The position numbers and the translations under genes are program-made. A stretch of 64,000 bases of DNA, from positions 6,716,501 through 6,780,500 of the forward strand of contig NZ_CP012109.1 of the NCBI RefSeq assembly GCF_000280925.3, given 5' to 3'. The stretch's first letter is position 1, and the number at the start of each line of letters is the position of its first letter. Below, in pieces: positions 52,907 to 63,504 of this stretch. The notes under the pieces were generated by a model. It did not search any database. It was given only the letters and a program-made list of their open reading frames with translations, and was not told where the DNA came from. This DNA comes from Myxococcus hansupus. GTDB taxonomy: Bacteria; Myxococcota; Myxococcia; Myxococcales; Myxococcaceae.

Positions 52907-54196
52907 GTGAGCGACGACGTCTCCCTTCCGGCATTCCGCGCCGTGCCCCGCACCGGCGTCATCTTCGTCACCGCCGAGGCCACCCGCCGCGGCTACCGCT
53001 CCAGCGACCCGGAGTGGTGCAATCTGGGCCAGGGCCAGCCAGAGACGGGGGACCTGCCCGGCGCCCCACCCCGGCTGAACCAGGTCACCATCGACGTGGC
53101 GGACATGGAGTACGCGCCCGTCGCCGGACTCTGGGAGGTGCGCGAGTCCATCGCCAGCCTCTACAACCGGCTCTACCGGCGGGGCATGCCCAGCCAGTAC
53201 AGCGCGGAGAACGTGTGCCTCTCCGGTGGAGGCCGCGCCGCGCTCACCCGCGCCGCCGCGAGCCTGGGCGCCATCAACCTGGGCCACTTCCTGCCGGACT
53301 ACACGGCGTATGAAGAGCTGCTGGACGTCTTCAAGGCGTTCACCGCCATCCCCATCCTCCTGGAGGGCGAGCGCGGCTACGCCTTCACCGCCGAGGACCT
53401 GCGGCGCGAGGTCCAGGGGCGCGGCCTGTCCGCGCTGCTGTTCTCCAATCCGTGCAATCCCACCGGCAAGCTGGTGCACGGCGAGGAGATGGCGCGCTGG
53501 GTGAGCGTGGCCCGCGAGCACGAGTGCACGCTGCTGGTCGACGAGTTCTATTCGCACTACATCTGGACGGGCCGCCCCGGTCACCTGCCGGTGGAGAGCG
53601 CCGCGCGCTACGTGGAGGACGTGAACAAGGACCCGGTGGTCGTGTTCGACGGCTTCACCAAGAACTGGCGCTATCCGGGTTGGCGCATGACGTGGACGTT
53701 GGGCCCGCGACAGGTCATCGAGGCGGTCTCCAGCGCGGGCAGCTTCCTGGACGGAGGCGGCAGCCGGCCGCTCCAGCGCGCCGCGATACCCCTCCTGCAG
53801 GAGGAGCCGGTGGTGCAGGAGACCATGGCCATCCACAACACCTTCCGGGAGAAGCGCGACCGCTTCCACTCCCGGCTGGAGCGCATCGGCATCCGCACGG
53901 ACCGCGCGCCGGACGGAACCTTCTACGTCTGGGGCAACGTGTCCGGACTGCCCGCGCCGCTCAACGACGGCATGGGCTTCTTCCGCGCCGCGTTGGACCA
54001 GAAAATCATCGCCGTGCCGGGTGAGTTCTTCGACGTGAACCCGGGCAAGCGCCGCGCGCGGCCCTCGCGCTTCCGCGGCTACGTGCGCCTGTCCTTCGGC
54101 CCCTCCATGGAGACGCTGGACAAGGCCCTGTCGCGGTTGGAGGCCATGGTGCTCCACTACTCGCGCACGCCGGGCAAGCCGCAGCCCGCGCCCTGA
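52907..54196 (+). CDS. Class I/II aminotransferase
   Basis: A 429-residue PLP fold-type I enzyme. Substrate/PLP motifs are CLSGGGRAALTRAAAS, SNPCNPTGKLVHGEEMARW with the ring-stacking region, VDEFYSHYIW with Asp-x-x-Tyr, and PLP lysine in DGFTKNWRYPGWRMTW. It contains the C-terminal Arg motif GYVRLSFG. Amino acid specificity cannot be read. GTG 52907 with AGGGTGG five bases upstream is preferred over GTG 52898. Confidence 0.82.
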   Translation: MSDDVSLPAFRAVPRTGVIFVTAEATRRGYRSSDPEWCNLGQGQPETGDLPGAPPRLNQVTIDVADMEYAPVAGLWEVRESIASLYNRLYRRGMPSQYSAENVCLSGGGRAALTRAAASLGAINLGHFLPDYTAYEELLDVFKAFTAIPILLEGERGYAFTAEDLRREVQGRGLSALLFSNPCNPTGKLVHGEEMARWVSVAREHECTLLVDEFYSHYIWTGRPGHLPVESAARYVEDVNKDPVVVFDGFTKNWRYPGWRMTWTLGPRQVIEAVSSAGSFLDGGGSRPLQRAAIPLLQEEPVVQETMAIHNTFREKRDRFHSRLERIGIRTDRAPDGTFYVWGNVSGLPAPLNDGMGFFRAALDQKIIAVPGEFFDVNPGKRRARPSRFRGYVRLSFGPSMETLDKALSRLEAMVLHYSRTPGKPQPAP

Positions 54197-54207
54197 GCCG
54201 CGACGGC

Positions 54208-54236
54208 CCCGGCGCCCTGACACGGTGGGCGCCGGG
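54208..54236. terminator. Hairpin between the convergent aminotransferase and methyltransferase genes
   Basis: CCCGGCGCCC at 54208-54217 pairs exactly with GGGCGCCGGG at 54227-54236 across a 9-base loop. No T run on either side. Its place between two convergent gene ends makes a bidirectional, GC-only terminator likely. Confidence 0.45.
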
Positions 54237-54260
54237 ACGAGCCACGCGCGGCCGGAGTGA

Positions 54261-54863
54261 CTACCGCGGCGCCCCGCGCGTGCCCCGTTCGGGGACGACC
54301 CAGAGGTAGAGGGTGCGCCCCTCGCTCTGCACCGTCTTGGCGGGCTCCCAGTCGCCCATGTCGAAGCTGTGCGACACGATGCGCGTGCCGGGCTTCAGCT
54401 CCGAGAGCAGCTTGGACTTGAGCCGCTCGTTGACGGACGGCAGCAGGTAGAGCGTCACCACCGACGCGTCGCCAATGTTCGCGTCGAAGAGGTCGCCCTG
54501 GCGGAACTCCACCTTGTTCTTCACGCCCGCCTGGTTCGCGTTTTCGTTGGCCTCGGAGACGCGCTCCGGGTTGATGTCCACGCCCACCGCGCGCTTGGCG
54601 CCGTGCTTCTGGACCGCGGAGATGACGATGCGTCCATCCCCGCTGCCCAGATCATAGACAGTGTCCCCGGGCTTCACGCCGGCCAGCGCCAGCATGTCCT
54701 CCACGGCCGTCTCGGGCGTGGGGACGTAGGGAACGTCGGGTGCCTGGGCGGCGCTGCCAGAGGGGCCGCGGACCTGCACCGTCACCTGCTGCTGCGCCGT
54801 CGAACTCCCGGCGCCCGCCACCGTCCCCATCGTGAGCGCGAGAACCACCATCTGTCGCTTCAT
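54261..54863 (-). CDS. Methyltransferase-fold protein with an N-terminal signal-peptide-like segment
   Basis: A 200-residue protein. SAM motif I is VYDLGSGDGRIVIS, VGVDINPERV follows, and GDLFDANIGDASVVTLYLLP is motif IV-like. The N-terminal 24 residues (MKRQMVVLALTMGTVAGAGS, then STAQQQ) look like a Sec signal peptide. SAM is not known to be in the periplasm, so either the leader is not cleaved or exported, or the protein has lost or changed activity. AAAGGAGG lies just before the ATG. The start overlaps the APC gene's stop by four bases, so the two are cotranslated. Confidence 0.75.
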   Translation of the reverse strand: MKRQMVVLALTMGTVAGAGSSTAQQQVTVQVRGPSGSAAQAPDVPYVPTPETAVEDMLALAGVKPGDTVYDLGSGDGRIVISAVQKHGAKRAVGVDINPERVSEANENANQAGVKNKVEFRQGDLFDANIGDASVVTLYLLPSVNERLKSKLLSELKPGTRIVSHSFDMGDWEPAKTVQSEGRTLYLWVVPERGTRGAPR

Positions 54864-56296
54864 GTCGCCTCCTTTGTTCGTTGCAGTCTGGGAGTGGTTG
54901 AAGTGCCAGGGGGTTGAGACGTGGCGCCCCGCGACCCACCGCGCGTGCGCGCCATCTCCACGGCGAAGAGCACGCCGCCCGAGGCCAGCACGGCGAGCCC
55001 CGCCAGGGCCCCCAGCCCGGTGAAGGCCAGGCTGGAGTAGAGGACGTAGGCGCACACACCGATGAAGAGCAGCGGCGTCACGGGATACAGCGGCACCCGG
55101 AACGGCCGGGGCGCGTCCGGCTCGCGCACGCGCAGCACCATCAGCGCCACGCCGGTGAGCAGGAAGAAGAACCAGAAGACGGGCGCGGTATACTCCACCA
55201 TCGTCTCGAAGCCCTGGCGCGTCAGCGTCCCCAGGCCCACGAGCGCCAGCGAGATGGCCCCCTGCACCAGCAGCGCGCGCGAGGGTCCGTTGGACTTCTC
55301 GTGCCATTGCCCCAGGCCATTGAAGAGCACGCTGTCCCGCCCGAAGGCGTAGTGGGTGCGCGCCCCGGTCAGCACCGTGGCGTTGGCGGAGGTCAGCGCG
55401 GAGATGGCGATGATGACGCTGATGACCACCGCGCCGGCGTTCCCCACCGACCGCTGGAGCAGGTCCGCCGCCACCGCCTCCGAGCTCGCCATGCCCGCGA
55501 GTCCCAAGCCGCGCAGATAGGCCACGTTGACGAGCAGGTAGAGCGCCGTCACCAGGCCGATGCTCGCCAGCAGGGACCAGGCGATGGTGCGCCGGGAGCC
55601 TCGGACCTCCGACGACAGATAAGCCACCTCGTTCCAGCCGCCGTACGTCAGCAGCACGAACACCATGGCCAGCCCCCACGCGGTCCCCGACGACGCGGTC
55701 GCCGCGGGCGCGGCCTCCACGGGGGACGGCGCGGGCGCGAGGAGCAGCCCCACGACGATGACGGCCCCCACCCCGAGCACCTCCAGGGCCGTGAGCAGGT
55801 TCTGCGTCCGCGTGCCCTGCCGGAGCCCTGCGATGTTCACCGCCGTCAGCACCACCACCAGCACCGCCGCGTAGAGCGCGGACGAGTACGGCCCCAGCGG
55901 CAGCAACTGCGTGGTGTAGTCACCGAACACGAAGGCCAGCAGCGCGATGGAACCCGTGGGGATGACGGTCAACCGCGCCCACGCGAAGAGGAACGCGGGG
56001 CCCTTGCCCAGCGCGCGGTAGAGGTAGTGATAGTCACCGCCCGGATGCGGCCACGCGCTGGCGAGCTCCGCGTAACACAGCGCGCCCACGAAGGAGGCCA
56101 GACCGCCCAGGAGCCACGTCAGCAGCATCGCCTCCGCGCTGGAGGACTGCGCCGCCACCAACGAGGGCGCCTTGAAGATTCCCGCGCCCAGGACGATGCC
56201 CACGGTGAGGGCCATCACATCGAGCACGCGCAACGAAGGCCTGGGCGCCGCTTCGTCGCTCGAAACGGCCTTCAATCCTGCTTGCTGCTCATGCAT
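54860..56296 (-). CDS. APC-family amino acid permease
   Basis: A 478-residue transporter with about twelve membrane helices. The APC consensus near helix 1 is VGIVLGAGIFKAPSLVA, helix 2-3 reads CYAELASAWPHPGGDYHYLY, and AYLSSEVRGSRRTIAWSL follows helix 6. It imports or exchanges amino acids, polyamines or peptides. The start at ATG 56296 has GGAG 9 nt upstream; the frame continues to 56467 but contains no conserved residues. Cotranscribed with the exported methyltransferase-fold gene. Confidence 0.88.
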   Translation of the reverse strand: MHEQQAGLKAVSSDEAAPRPSLRVLDVMALTVGIVLGAGIFKAPSLVAAQSSSAEAMLLTWLLGGLASFVGALCYAELASAWPHPGGDYHYLYRALGKGPAFLFAWARLTVIPTGSIALLAFVFGDYTTQLLPLGPYSSALYAAVLVVVLTAVNIAGLRQGTRTQNLLTALEVLGVGAVIVVGLLLAPAPSPVEAAPAATASSGTAWGLAMVFVLLTYGGWNEVAYLSSEVRGSRRTIAWSLLASIGLVTALYLLVNVAYLRGLGLAGMASSEAVAADLLQRSVGNAGAVVISVIIAISALTSANATVLTGARTHYAFGRDSVLFNGLGQWHEKSNGPSRALLVQGAISLALVGLGTLTRQGFETMVEYTAPVFWFFFLLTGVALMVLRVREPDAPRPFRVPLYPVTPLLFIGVCAYVLYSSLAFTGLGALAGLAVLASGGVLFAVEMARTRGGSRGATSQPPGTSTTPRLQRTKEAT

Positions 56297-56506
56297 GGTA
56301 TCGTGCTCCACGCGCCCCGGCCGCCGACCGCAACCGAAGCAAGATGAGGCCGGGTCCCGGCCTGGGGGAGGACGAGCGTAGGGAGTGCCTGCCCTCCGTC
56401 CATGGGACGCGGGGCTCCCCTGCACAGCCGTGGACACGGCACCACGGACATCCAGACAGGCGGACACTTCAACGCTCGGGTCGCCCTGGCCCTATGCTGG
56501 ACGCCG

Positions 56507-57772
56507 ATGAGACTTCCCTCGTCCCGGCTCGCGCTGCTGGGTGTGCTCTACTTCGTGCAGGGCCTGCCCTTCGGGTTCCAGTCCACGGCCCTGCCCGTCT
56601 ACCTGCGCTCGCAGGGCGTATCGCTGACCACCATCGGACTGCTCGGTGCCCTGTGGCTGCCCTGGGCCCTCAAGGCGCTGTGGGCGCCCTTGGTGGACCG
56701 CTACGGCTCGGAGCGCGTGGGCCGGCGTAAGTCGTGGATTCTTCCCATGCAAGCGGGGCTCACCCTGACATGCGCCGCCGCGGCCTTCGTGTCCTCACAC
56801 GACTCGCTGCCCTGGCTGCTGGGCCTCATCTTCCTGATGAACCTGTTCGCCGCCACGCAGGACATCGCGGTGGACGGCTTCGCGGTGGACACGCTGCGCC
56901 CCAACGAGCTGGGCCTGGGCAACACCGCGCAGGTGGTGGGCTACAAGCTGGGAATGCTGACGGGCGGTGGATTGCTGGTGTGGGCCAGCGACCGCATTGG
57001 CTGGCAGGGCCTCTTCGTCGCCATGGCGCTGCTGTGTCTGGCCGCCTTCATCCTGACGCTCTTCGCCCGCGAGGCGCCCCCCGCCTCACGCGAGTCCGCG
57101 GTCTCCGAGCACGGCAGGATGGAGCCGGATTGGCGCGAGCTGTTCCAGCGCCTCAAGCAGGCACTGCTGTTGCCGGGCGCGGGCTGGCTGCTGCTCTTCA
57201 TCGCCACGTACAAGCTGGGCGAGAGCATGTCCGACGTGCTCTTCAAACCCTTCCTCGTCGATTCAGGCATCACGCCCGCGCAGATTGGTTTGTGGGTGGG
57301 CACCTGGGGCACCGCGGCGTCCATCGTGGGCTCGCTGGCGGGAGGACTGCTCGCGTCACGCATGCCCTTGTTGAGCGCGGTGGGCATCACCGCCACCCTG
57401 CGCGTGGTGCCCCTGGTGGGACGGTGGCTGCTGGCCACCAGCGGCGTCACGGACAGCAGCGTCATCGCCGTCACCATGGCCGAGGAGTTCTTCGGAGGCG
57501 CGCTCACCACGGTGATGTTCGCCTTCATGATGTCGCGGGTGGACCGGCGCATCGGCGCCACCCACTACACGCTGCTCGCCAGTCTGGAGGTCTGGGGCAA
57601 GGCGCCCGCGGGCCCTCTCGCGGGCTGGCTCGCGGACCCTCGACACGGGCTCGGCCTGGGCTACGCGAGCGTCTTCCTGCTCGGCATCGTCCTGTCGGTG
57701 GCCTTCCTGGGGTTGCTGGTGCCCATGCGCCGCCAGCAGCCCGCGGCGCGCTCGGCGTTGGACACCGCCTGA
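56507..57772 (+). CDS. MFS transporter of the PAT/AmpG type
   Basis: A 421-residue transporter with twelve hydrophobic segments. The family signs are LYFVQGLPFGFQSTALPVYL at the start, WLPWALKALWAPLVDRYGSE after helix 2, and ATQDIAVDGFAVDTL, the AmpG/acetyl-CoA transporter signature. AmpG carries anhydromuropeptides into the cytoplasm for recycling; other PAT members carry siderophores or acetyl-CoA. ATG 56507 chosen by homology. It ends ten bases before the convergent glycosylase gene. Confidence 0.85.
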   Translation: MRLPSSRLALLGVLYFVQGLPFGFQSTALPVYLRSQGVSLTTIGLLGALWLPWALKALWAPLVDRYGSERVGRRKSWILPMQAGLTLTCAAAAFVSSHDSLPWLLGLIFLMNLFAATQDIAVDGFAVDTLRPNELGLGNTAQVVGYKLGMLTGGGLLVWASDRIGWQGLFVAMALLCLAAFILTLFAREAPPASRESAVSEHGRMEPDWRELFQRLKQALLLPGAGWLLLFIATYKLGESMSDVLFKPFLVDSGITPAQIGLWVGTWGTAASIVGSLAGGLLASRMPLLSAVGITATLRVVPLVGRWLLATSGVTDSSVIAVTMAEEFFGGALTTVMFAFMMSRVDRRIGATHYTLLASLEVWGKAPAGPLAGWLADPRHGLGLGYASVFLLGIVLSVAFLGLLVPMRRQQPAARSALDTA

Positions 57773-57782
57773 GCGCGTGGCC

Positions 57783-58457
57783 TCAGCCTTCCGCGGGCAG
57801 CTCAGAGGCGCGCCAGAGGTACCAGCTCGCCACCGAGCGCCACGGGCGCCAGCGCTCGCCGTACGCGAGCAGGGCCTTGGGCTTCGGCATCTCCGGCAGG
57901 CCATAGGCTTTCATGAAGCCCTTGCGCACGCCGAAGTCGTCCACGGGCAACACGTCCGGACGTTCGAGCTGGAACATGAGCAGCATCTCCACCGTCCACT
58001 GGCCAATGCCGCGTACCTGGGTGAAGTGCTCGATGAGCTCCGCGTCGTCCATGCGCCGGACCTTGGCCAGCGTGGGCACGGTGCCCTCGTGCGTCTTGCG
58101 CGCCAGGTCCAGGAGCGCGGCCAGCTTGTTGGCGGACAGGCCCGCTTCCCGAAGCGACGTCTCCGGCACGGCCAGCAGCGCCTCGGGGGTGAACTTCTTC
58201 CCGGAGCCCACGCGCTCACACACGCGGCCGAAGATGGTCGCGGCGGCCTTGCCGTGGAGCTGCTGGTAGACGATGGACTCCGCCAACGCGCCAAAGGGGC
58301 TGTGCAGCGGGCGAACCTGGAGCTTGAAGGCCCCCACCCGCTTCATCAACGCGCCCATCGTCGGGTCCGCGCGAGCCAGGGACCGGCGAACCGCGGGTGT
58401 GTAGTAGCTGGGGTAGCGAATCTCGTCGGGAGGGGGACGCGGCATGGGCGGCGCCAT
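57783..58457 (-). CDS. DNA-3-methyladenine glycosylase II-like (HhH-GPD superfamily)
   Basis: A 224-residue base-excision enzyme. Its early motif is LAESIVYQQLHGKAAATIFG, the helix-hairpin-helix is VRGIGQWTVEMLLMF, and the catalytic aspartate is in DVLPVDDFGVRKGF. These are the AlkA features without the N-terminal beta domain. It removes alkylated bases such as 3-methyladenine. The start could be ATG 58457 or 58445. Confidence 0.87.
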   Translation of the reverse strand: MAPPMPRPPPDEIRYPSYYTPAVRRSLARADPTMGALMKRVGAFKLQVRPLHSPFGALAESIVYQQLHGKAAATIFGRVCERVGSGKKFTPEALLAVPETSLREAGLSANKLAALLDLARKTHEGTVPTLAKVRRMDDAELIEHFTQVRGIGQWTVEMLLMFQLERPDVLPVDDFGVRKGFMKAYGLPEMPKPKALLAYGERWRPWRSVASWYLWRASELPAEG

Positions 58458-58510
58458 GATGCCGCCGCCCCGCCCTCCGCGCGCAACCCGATTCTTGCGG
58501 CGCCGTCCGC

Positions 58511-58999
58511 TTAGATGGGCGCGGCGTGGTCCGTTTCCGAAGGCACCTGGTTGCGGGGCTCGCCCTCCATCAACTCCTCGAACTCCTGTTGCATCTGGAC
58601 GCCCAGGTCCACGAGCTGCTCCGCGGACAGCATCTTCCGCACCTTCTTGAAGAGCTCGCCCTCTTCCTCCTCGACGTGGTGTTCGATCTGCTCCTGGAGC
58701 ACCTGCATCTTCGCGTCGAACTCCTCGTCGGAGGGCTCCAGCTCCAGCAGGTCGGCGATGAGCCGCTTGGCGGACAGGTGCTCCTCCGCGGCCTCACGGA
58801 GCAGGTCCTCCGTGTCCACGGCCTTCGCCGCGGGATAGAAGTACTGCTCCTCGATGGCGGCGTGCGCGCTCAGCCGGTCCGAAATCATCTCGAACAGCTC
58901 CTGGCGCTTCACCTCCGCCCCCTCCGAGAGCTTCTCGTACTTCTTGAAGAGCTTCTTCACTTCGTCGTGCTGTTGCTTCAAGAGTTCGATTGCGTTCAT
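58511..58999 (-). CDS. Hemerythrin HHE-domain protein
   Basis: A 162-residue four-helix protein with the ordered iron ligands of hemerythrins: LLKQQHDEVKKLF, then SAHAAIEEQYFYPAAKA, AAEEHLSAKRLIADLLELEP and EQIEHHVEEEEGELF. Binds a diiron centre for O2 or NO sensing/storage or iron handling. The start at 58999 is preceded by GAGAGGG. The adjacent upstream gene is an FAD/Rieske oxidoreductase on the same strand, 56 bp away. Confidence 0.88.
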   Translation of the reverse strand: MNAIELLKQQHDEVKKLFKKYEKLSEGAEVKRQELFEMISDRLSAHAAIEEQYFYPAAKAVDTEDLLREAAEEHLSAKRLIADLLELEPSDEEFDAKMQVLQEQIEHHVEEEEGELFKKVRKMLSAEQLVDLGVQMQQEFEELMEGEPRNQVPSETDHAAPI

Positions 59000-59055
59000 G
59001 GCGCACCCTCTCCCTGTGTTGAAAGACGTCGGACGACGTGACGGCGGCCCACCGC

Positions 59056-60570
59056 TCAGGTGGGCAATTTCTTCGTGGGAAGGTCCTTCACGGCGGGCCC
59101 GTTGAGCACCTTGCCCGTGGGGCTGAAGCGGCCACCGTGACAAGGACAGTCCCAGGAGCGCTCCGCGCCGTTCCAGTGAACGTGGCAGCCCAGGTGTGTA
59201 CACACCGGAGACACCGCGTGCGCGGTGCCATCCTCGGCGCGGTAGACAGCGACCTTCTGGCCTTCCACCTCCAGGACCTTGCCCTCCCCGGGCGCGACGT
59301 CCGCCAGCCCGTGTCCGTCCGGACGTGACAAGCGGTCCGCGACGAAACGAAAGGCGACCTCCGCGTTCTCCTGGATGAAGTCCTTCGCGCCCGCGTGGGG
59401 CTTCACCCGGGTCGCCGCGTAGAGCGCCGCGTAGGGGTTCTGCTTGTCCAGGATGGCGTCGGAGAGAATCATCCCCGCCAGCGTGCCGAACGTCATGCCG
59501 GTGCCGGAGAAGCCGGTGGCCACGTACACGTGGCGGCTGGCCGTGTTCCGGCCGATGTAGGCCAGCCCGTCCGCGGGCTCGATGACCTGACCGGACCAAC
59601 GGTGCGTGATTTCCGTCAGCGGGAAGCGCCGCAGCGCGTACGCCTCCAGCGCGGCGTAGCGCTGGGCGGTGTCCACGTCCGTGCCGACCTTGTGGTCCTC
59701 GCCGCCCACGATGATGAACGCGCGCCCGTTCACCTGCTGCGTGCGGATGTAGTGATAGGGCTCCTGGCTGTCGTAGTACTGCCCCGGCTCCAGCGGCCCG
59801 TTGAGCGGGCCCGCCACCGCGTAGCTGCGGTAGGGATACAGCTTGGTGTGCATGGCCACGCGGTTGAGGGGCGTCGTCGTGGCCTCCACCACGGCCGCGG
59901 CGGTGACGGTGCCCCGGTCGGTGACGACGCGGCAGGGCGCGCCGTCGTGGATCTCCGTCACCCGCGTGTTCTCGAACACGTGACTGCCGTCACCCGGAAG
60001 CTGGTCCGCCAGCGCGAGCAGGTACTTCCGGGGATGGAAGAGCGCCTGGTCCTCCACGCGCAGCGCGCCCTTCACGGGGAACGGCAGGGGCACCTCGCGG
60101 GTGAAGGAGGCCAGCAAGCCGGCCTCGCGCGCGGCGGCGAGCTCATCGTGAAGGTCCGCCAGCTCGCGCTCCGTCTCCGCGTAGCGGTACATGGGCACGC
60201 GCTGGAAGTCGCAGTCGATGCCGAGCGTCTCCACCCAGGTGGCGATCTGCTCGATGGCGGCGCGGCTGGAGGACGCCGCGAGCTGCGCGCCCTTCTCTCC
60301 GAAGTCCCGCCGCAAGGTGGCGTAGGGCGTGTCCAGCATCTCCGTGAGGTGCGCGGTCGTCTGTCCCGTCTGCCCCGACAGGATGCGGTGCATCTCCAGC
60401 ACCGCCACGCGTTTGCCAGCGCGTTTCAACAGCCACGCCGTGGTCAGCCCCGCCATGCCCCCACCGATGACGGCCACGTCCACCGTCACATCGCCCGGCA
60501 GCGCCGGGAAGTCGCGGGGCGGCGCCGTCACCGTCCAGAGCGACCTGTGCGCCCGTTGCTCTTCATCCAT
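59056..60570 (-). CDS. FAD-dependent oxidoreductase with C-terminal Rieske [2Fe-2S] domain
   Basis: A 504-residue fusion. Residues about 20-385 are a DAO-type flavoprotein (VDVAVIGGGMAGLTTAWLLK, then VYVATGFSGTGMTFGTLAG near the end). Residues about 405-504 are a Rieske domain with CTHLGCHVHW and CPCHGGRFS, the two Cys-His pairs that hold the cluster. The arrangement is common in soil bacteria; substrates are not defined. ATG 60570 is chosen (MDEEQRAHRSLWTVTAPP); an in-frame ATG at 60594 is possible. It is divergent from the gas-vesicle-type locus. Confidence 0.87.
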   Translation of the reverse strand: MDEEQRAHRSLWTVTAPPRDFPALPGDVTVDVAVIGGGMAGLTTAWLLKRAGKRVAVLEMHRILSGQTGQTTAHLTEMLDTPYATLRRDFGEKGAQLAASSSRAAIEQIATWVETLGIDCDFQRVPMYRYAETERELADLHDELAAAREAGLLASFTREVPLPFPVKGALRVEDQALFHPRKYLLALADQLPGDGSHVFENTRVTEIHDGAPCRVVTDRGTVTAAAVVEATTTPLNRVAMHTKLYPYRSYAVAGPLNGPLEPGQYYDSQEPYHYIRTQQVNGRAFIIVGGEDHKVGTDVDTAQRYAALEAYALRRFPLTEITHRWSGQVIEPADGLAYIGRNTASRHVYVATGFSGTGMTFGTLAGMILSDAILDKQNPYAALYAATRVKPHAGAKDFIQENAEVAFRFVADRLSRPDGHGLADVAPGEGKVLEVEGQKVAVYRAEDGTAHAVSPVCTHLGCHVHWNGAERSWDCPCHGGRFSPTGKVLNGPAVKDLPTKKLPT

Positions 60571-60787
60571 GGACAAAAGACTAGGAACGGGCATCCGGGC
60601 CGATAAGCCACGGGTGGCGTCCGCGCGGATGGCTGCCTACCCTGCTTCAAAGCACCGCGAATGTGCAGGAGCGAACAGAGTGCCGCTTGGGTTGTTCGCA
60701 AATCACGGTGCGGGCAACCCTGTTCTGGGGTGGCTCGCCCTCGCGCGTTACAAAAACCCGGAGTCCCGAGACCGAGGAGCCTCGACG

Positions 60788-60962
60788 ATGCCCGTGGAAA
60801 GATTGGCAGGGAGCGCCAGCCTCGTCGACGTCTTGGACCGGGTGCTGGACCGGGGCCTGCGCTGGGACGTCAGCGCGCGCGAGCGGAGCTTCCGGAACTG
60901 GCCCTCCGCGTCCCTCTGTCCCATCGTGGTGGCGTCCGTGGAGCTCCGGACCCTCCCTCCCC

Positions 60963-60979
<17 letters not shown>
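60788..60979 (+). CDS. GvpA/GvpJ-like gas-vesicle-type small protein, core apparently frame-shifted
   Basis: A 63-residue product with GAGGAG at a good distance from ATG 60788. The first part ([23 protein letters not shown]) and the later VVASVE match the GvpA/J family, where [13 protein letters not shown] and VVASVET are exactly 22 residues apart; here the gap is also 22 residues. The residues between ([22 protein letters not shown]) do not resemble the family, while the frame one base earlier reads ELPELALRV, which is nearer to it. That is what two compensating frameshifts would leave. It may be non-functional. It overlaps the kinase start by 17 bp. Confidence 0.6.
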
Positions 60980-63085
<2,106 letters not shown>

Positions 63086-63089
<4 letters not shown>

Positions 63090-63496
63090 CGAACCCAACC
63101 GAGACACCGAAGCCCCTCGTGCTCGTGGTCGACGACTACCAGGATGCCCGGGAGATGTACGCCGAGTACCTCGAGTTCTCCGGCTTCCGCGTGGCCGAAG
63201 CGAAGAACGGGCAGGAGGCCCTGGACAAGGCCTTCGAGCTGCACCCCGACATCATCCTCATGGACCTGTCGCTGCCCATCATCGACGGCTGGGAGGCGAC
63301 GCGGCGGCTGAAGAACGATGACCGCACGCGCACCATCCCCGTGGTGGCCCTCACCGGCCACGCGATGACGGGACAGTCCGACGAAGCCAAGGGCGCGGGC
63401 TGCGACTCCTTCGTCACCAAGCCCTGCTTGCCGGACGCGCTGGTGGACGAGGTCCGCCGCGTGCTTGCCCTCCACGGAGGCACACCGTCGAGGTGA
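63086..63496 (+). CDS. Single-domain response regulator
   Basis: A 136-residue CheY-like protein. Acidic pocket residues are Asp16 and Asp17 ([11 protein letters not shown]), phospho-acceptor Asp60 ([11 protein letters not shown]), the switch Thr (ALTGHAM), and Lys in SFVTKPC. It has no output domain, so it likely relays phosphate or acts by protein contact. ATGA overlap with the kinase stop. The GvpF/L gene begins nine bases after its own end, so the pair probably governs gas-vesicle-type gene products. Confidence 0.92.
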
Positions 63497-63504
63497 AGCG
63501 CACC

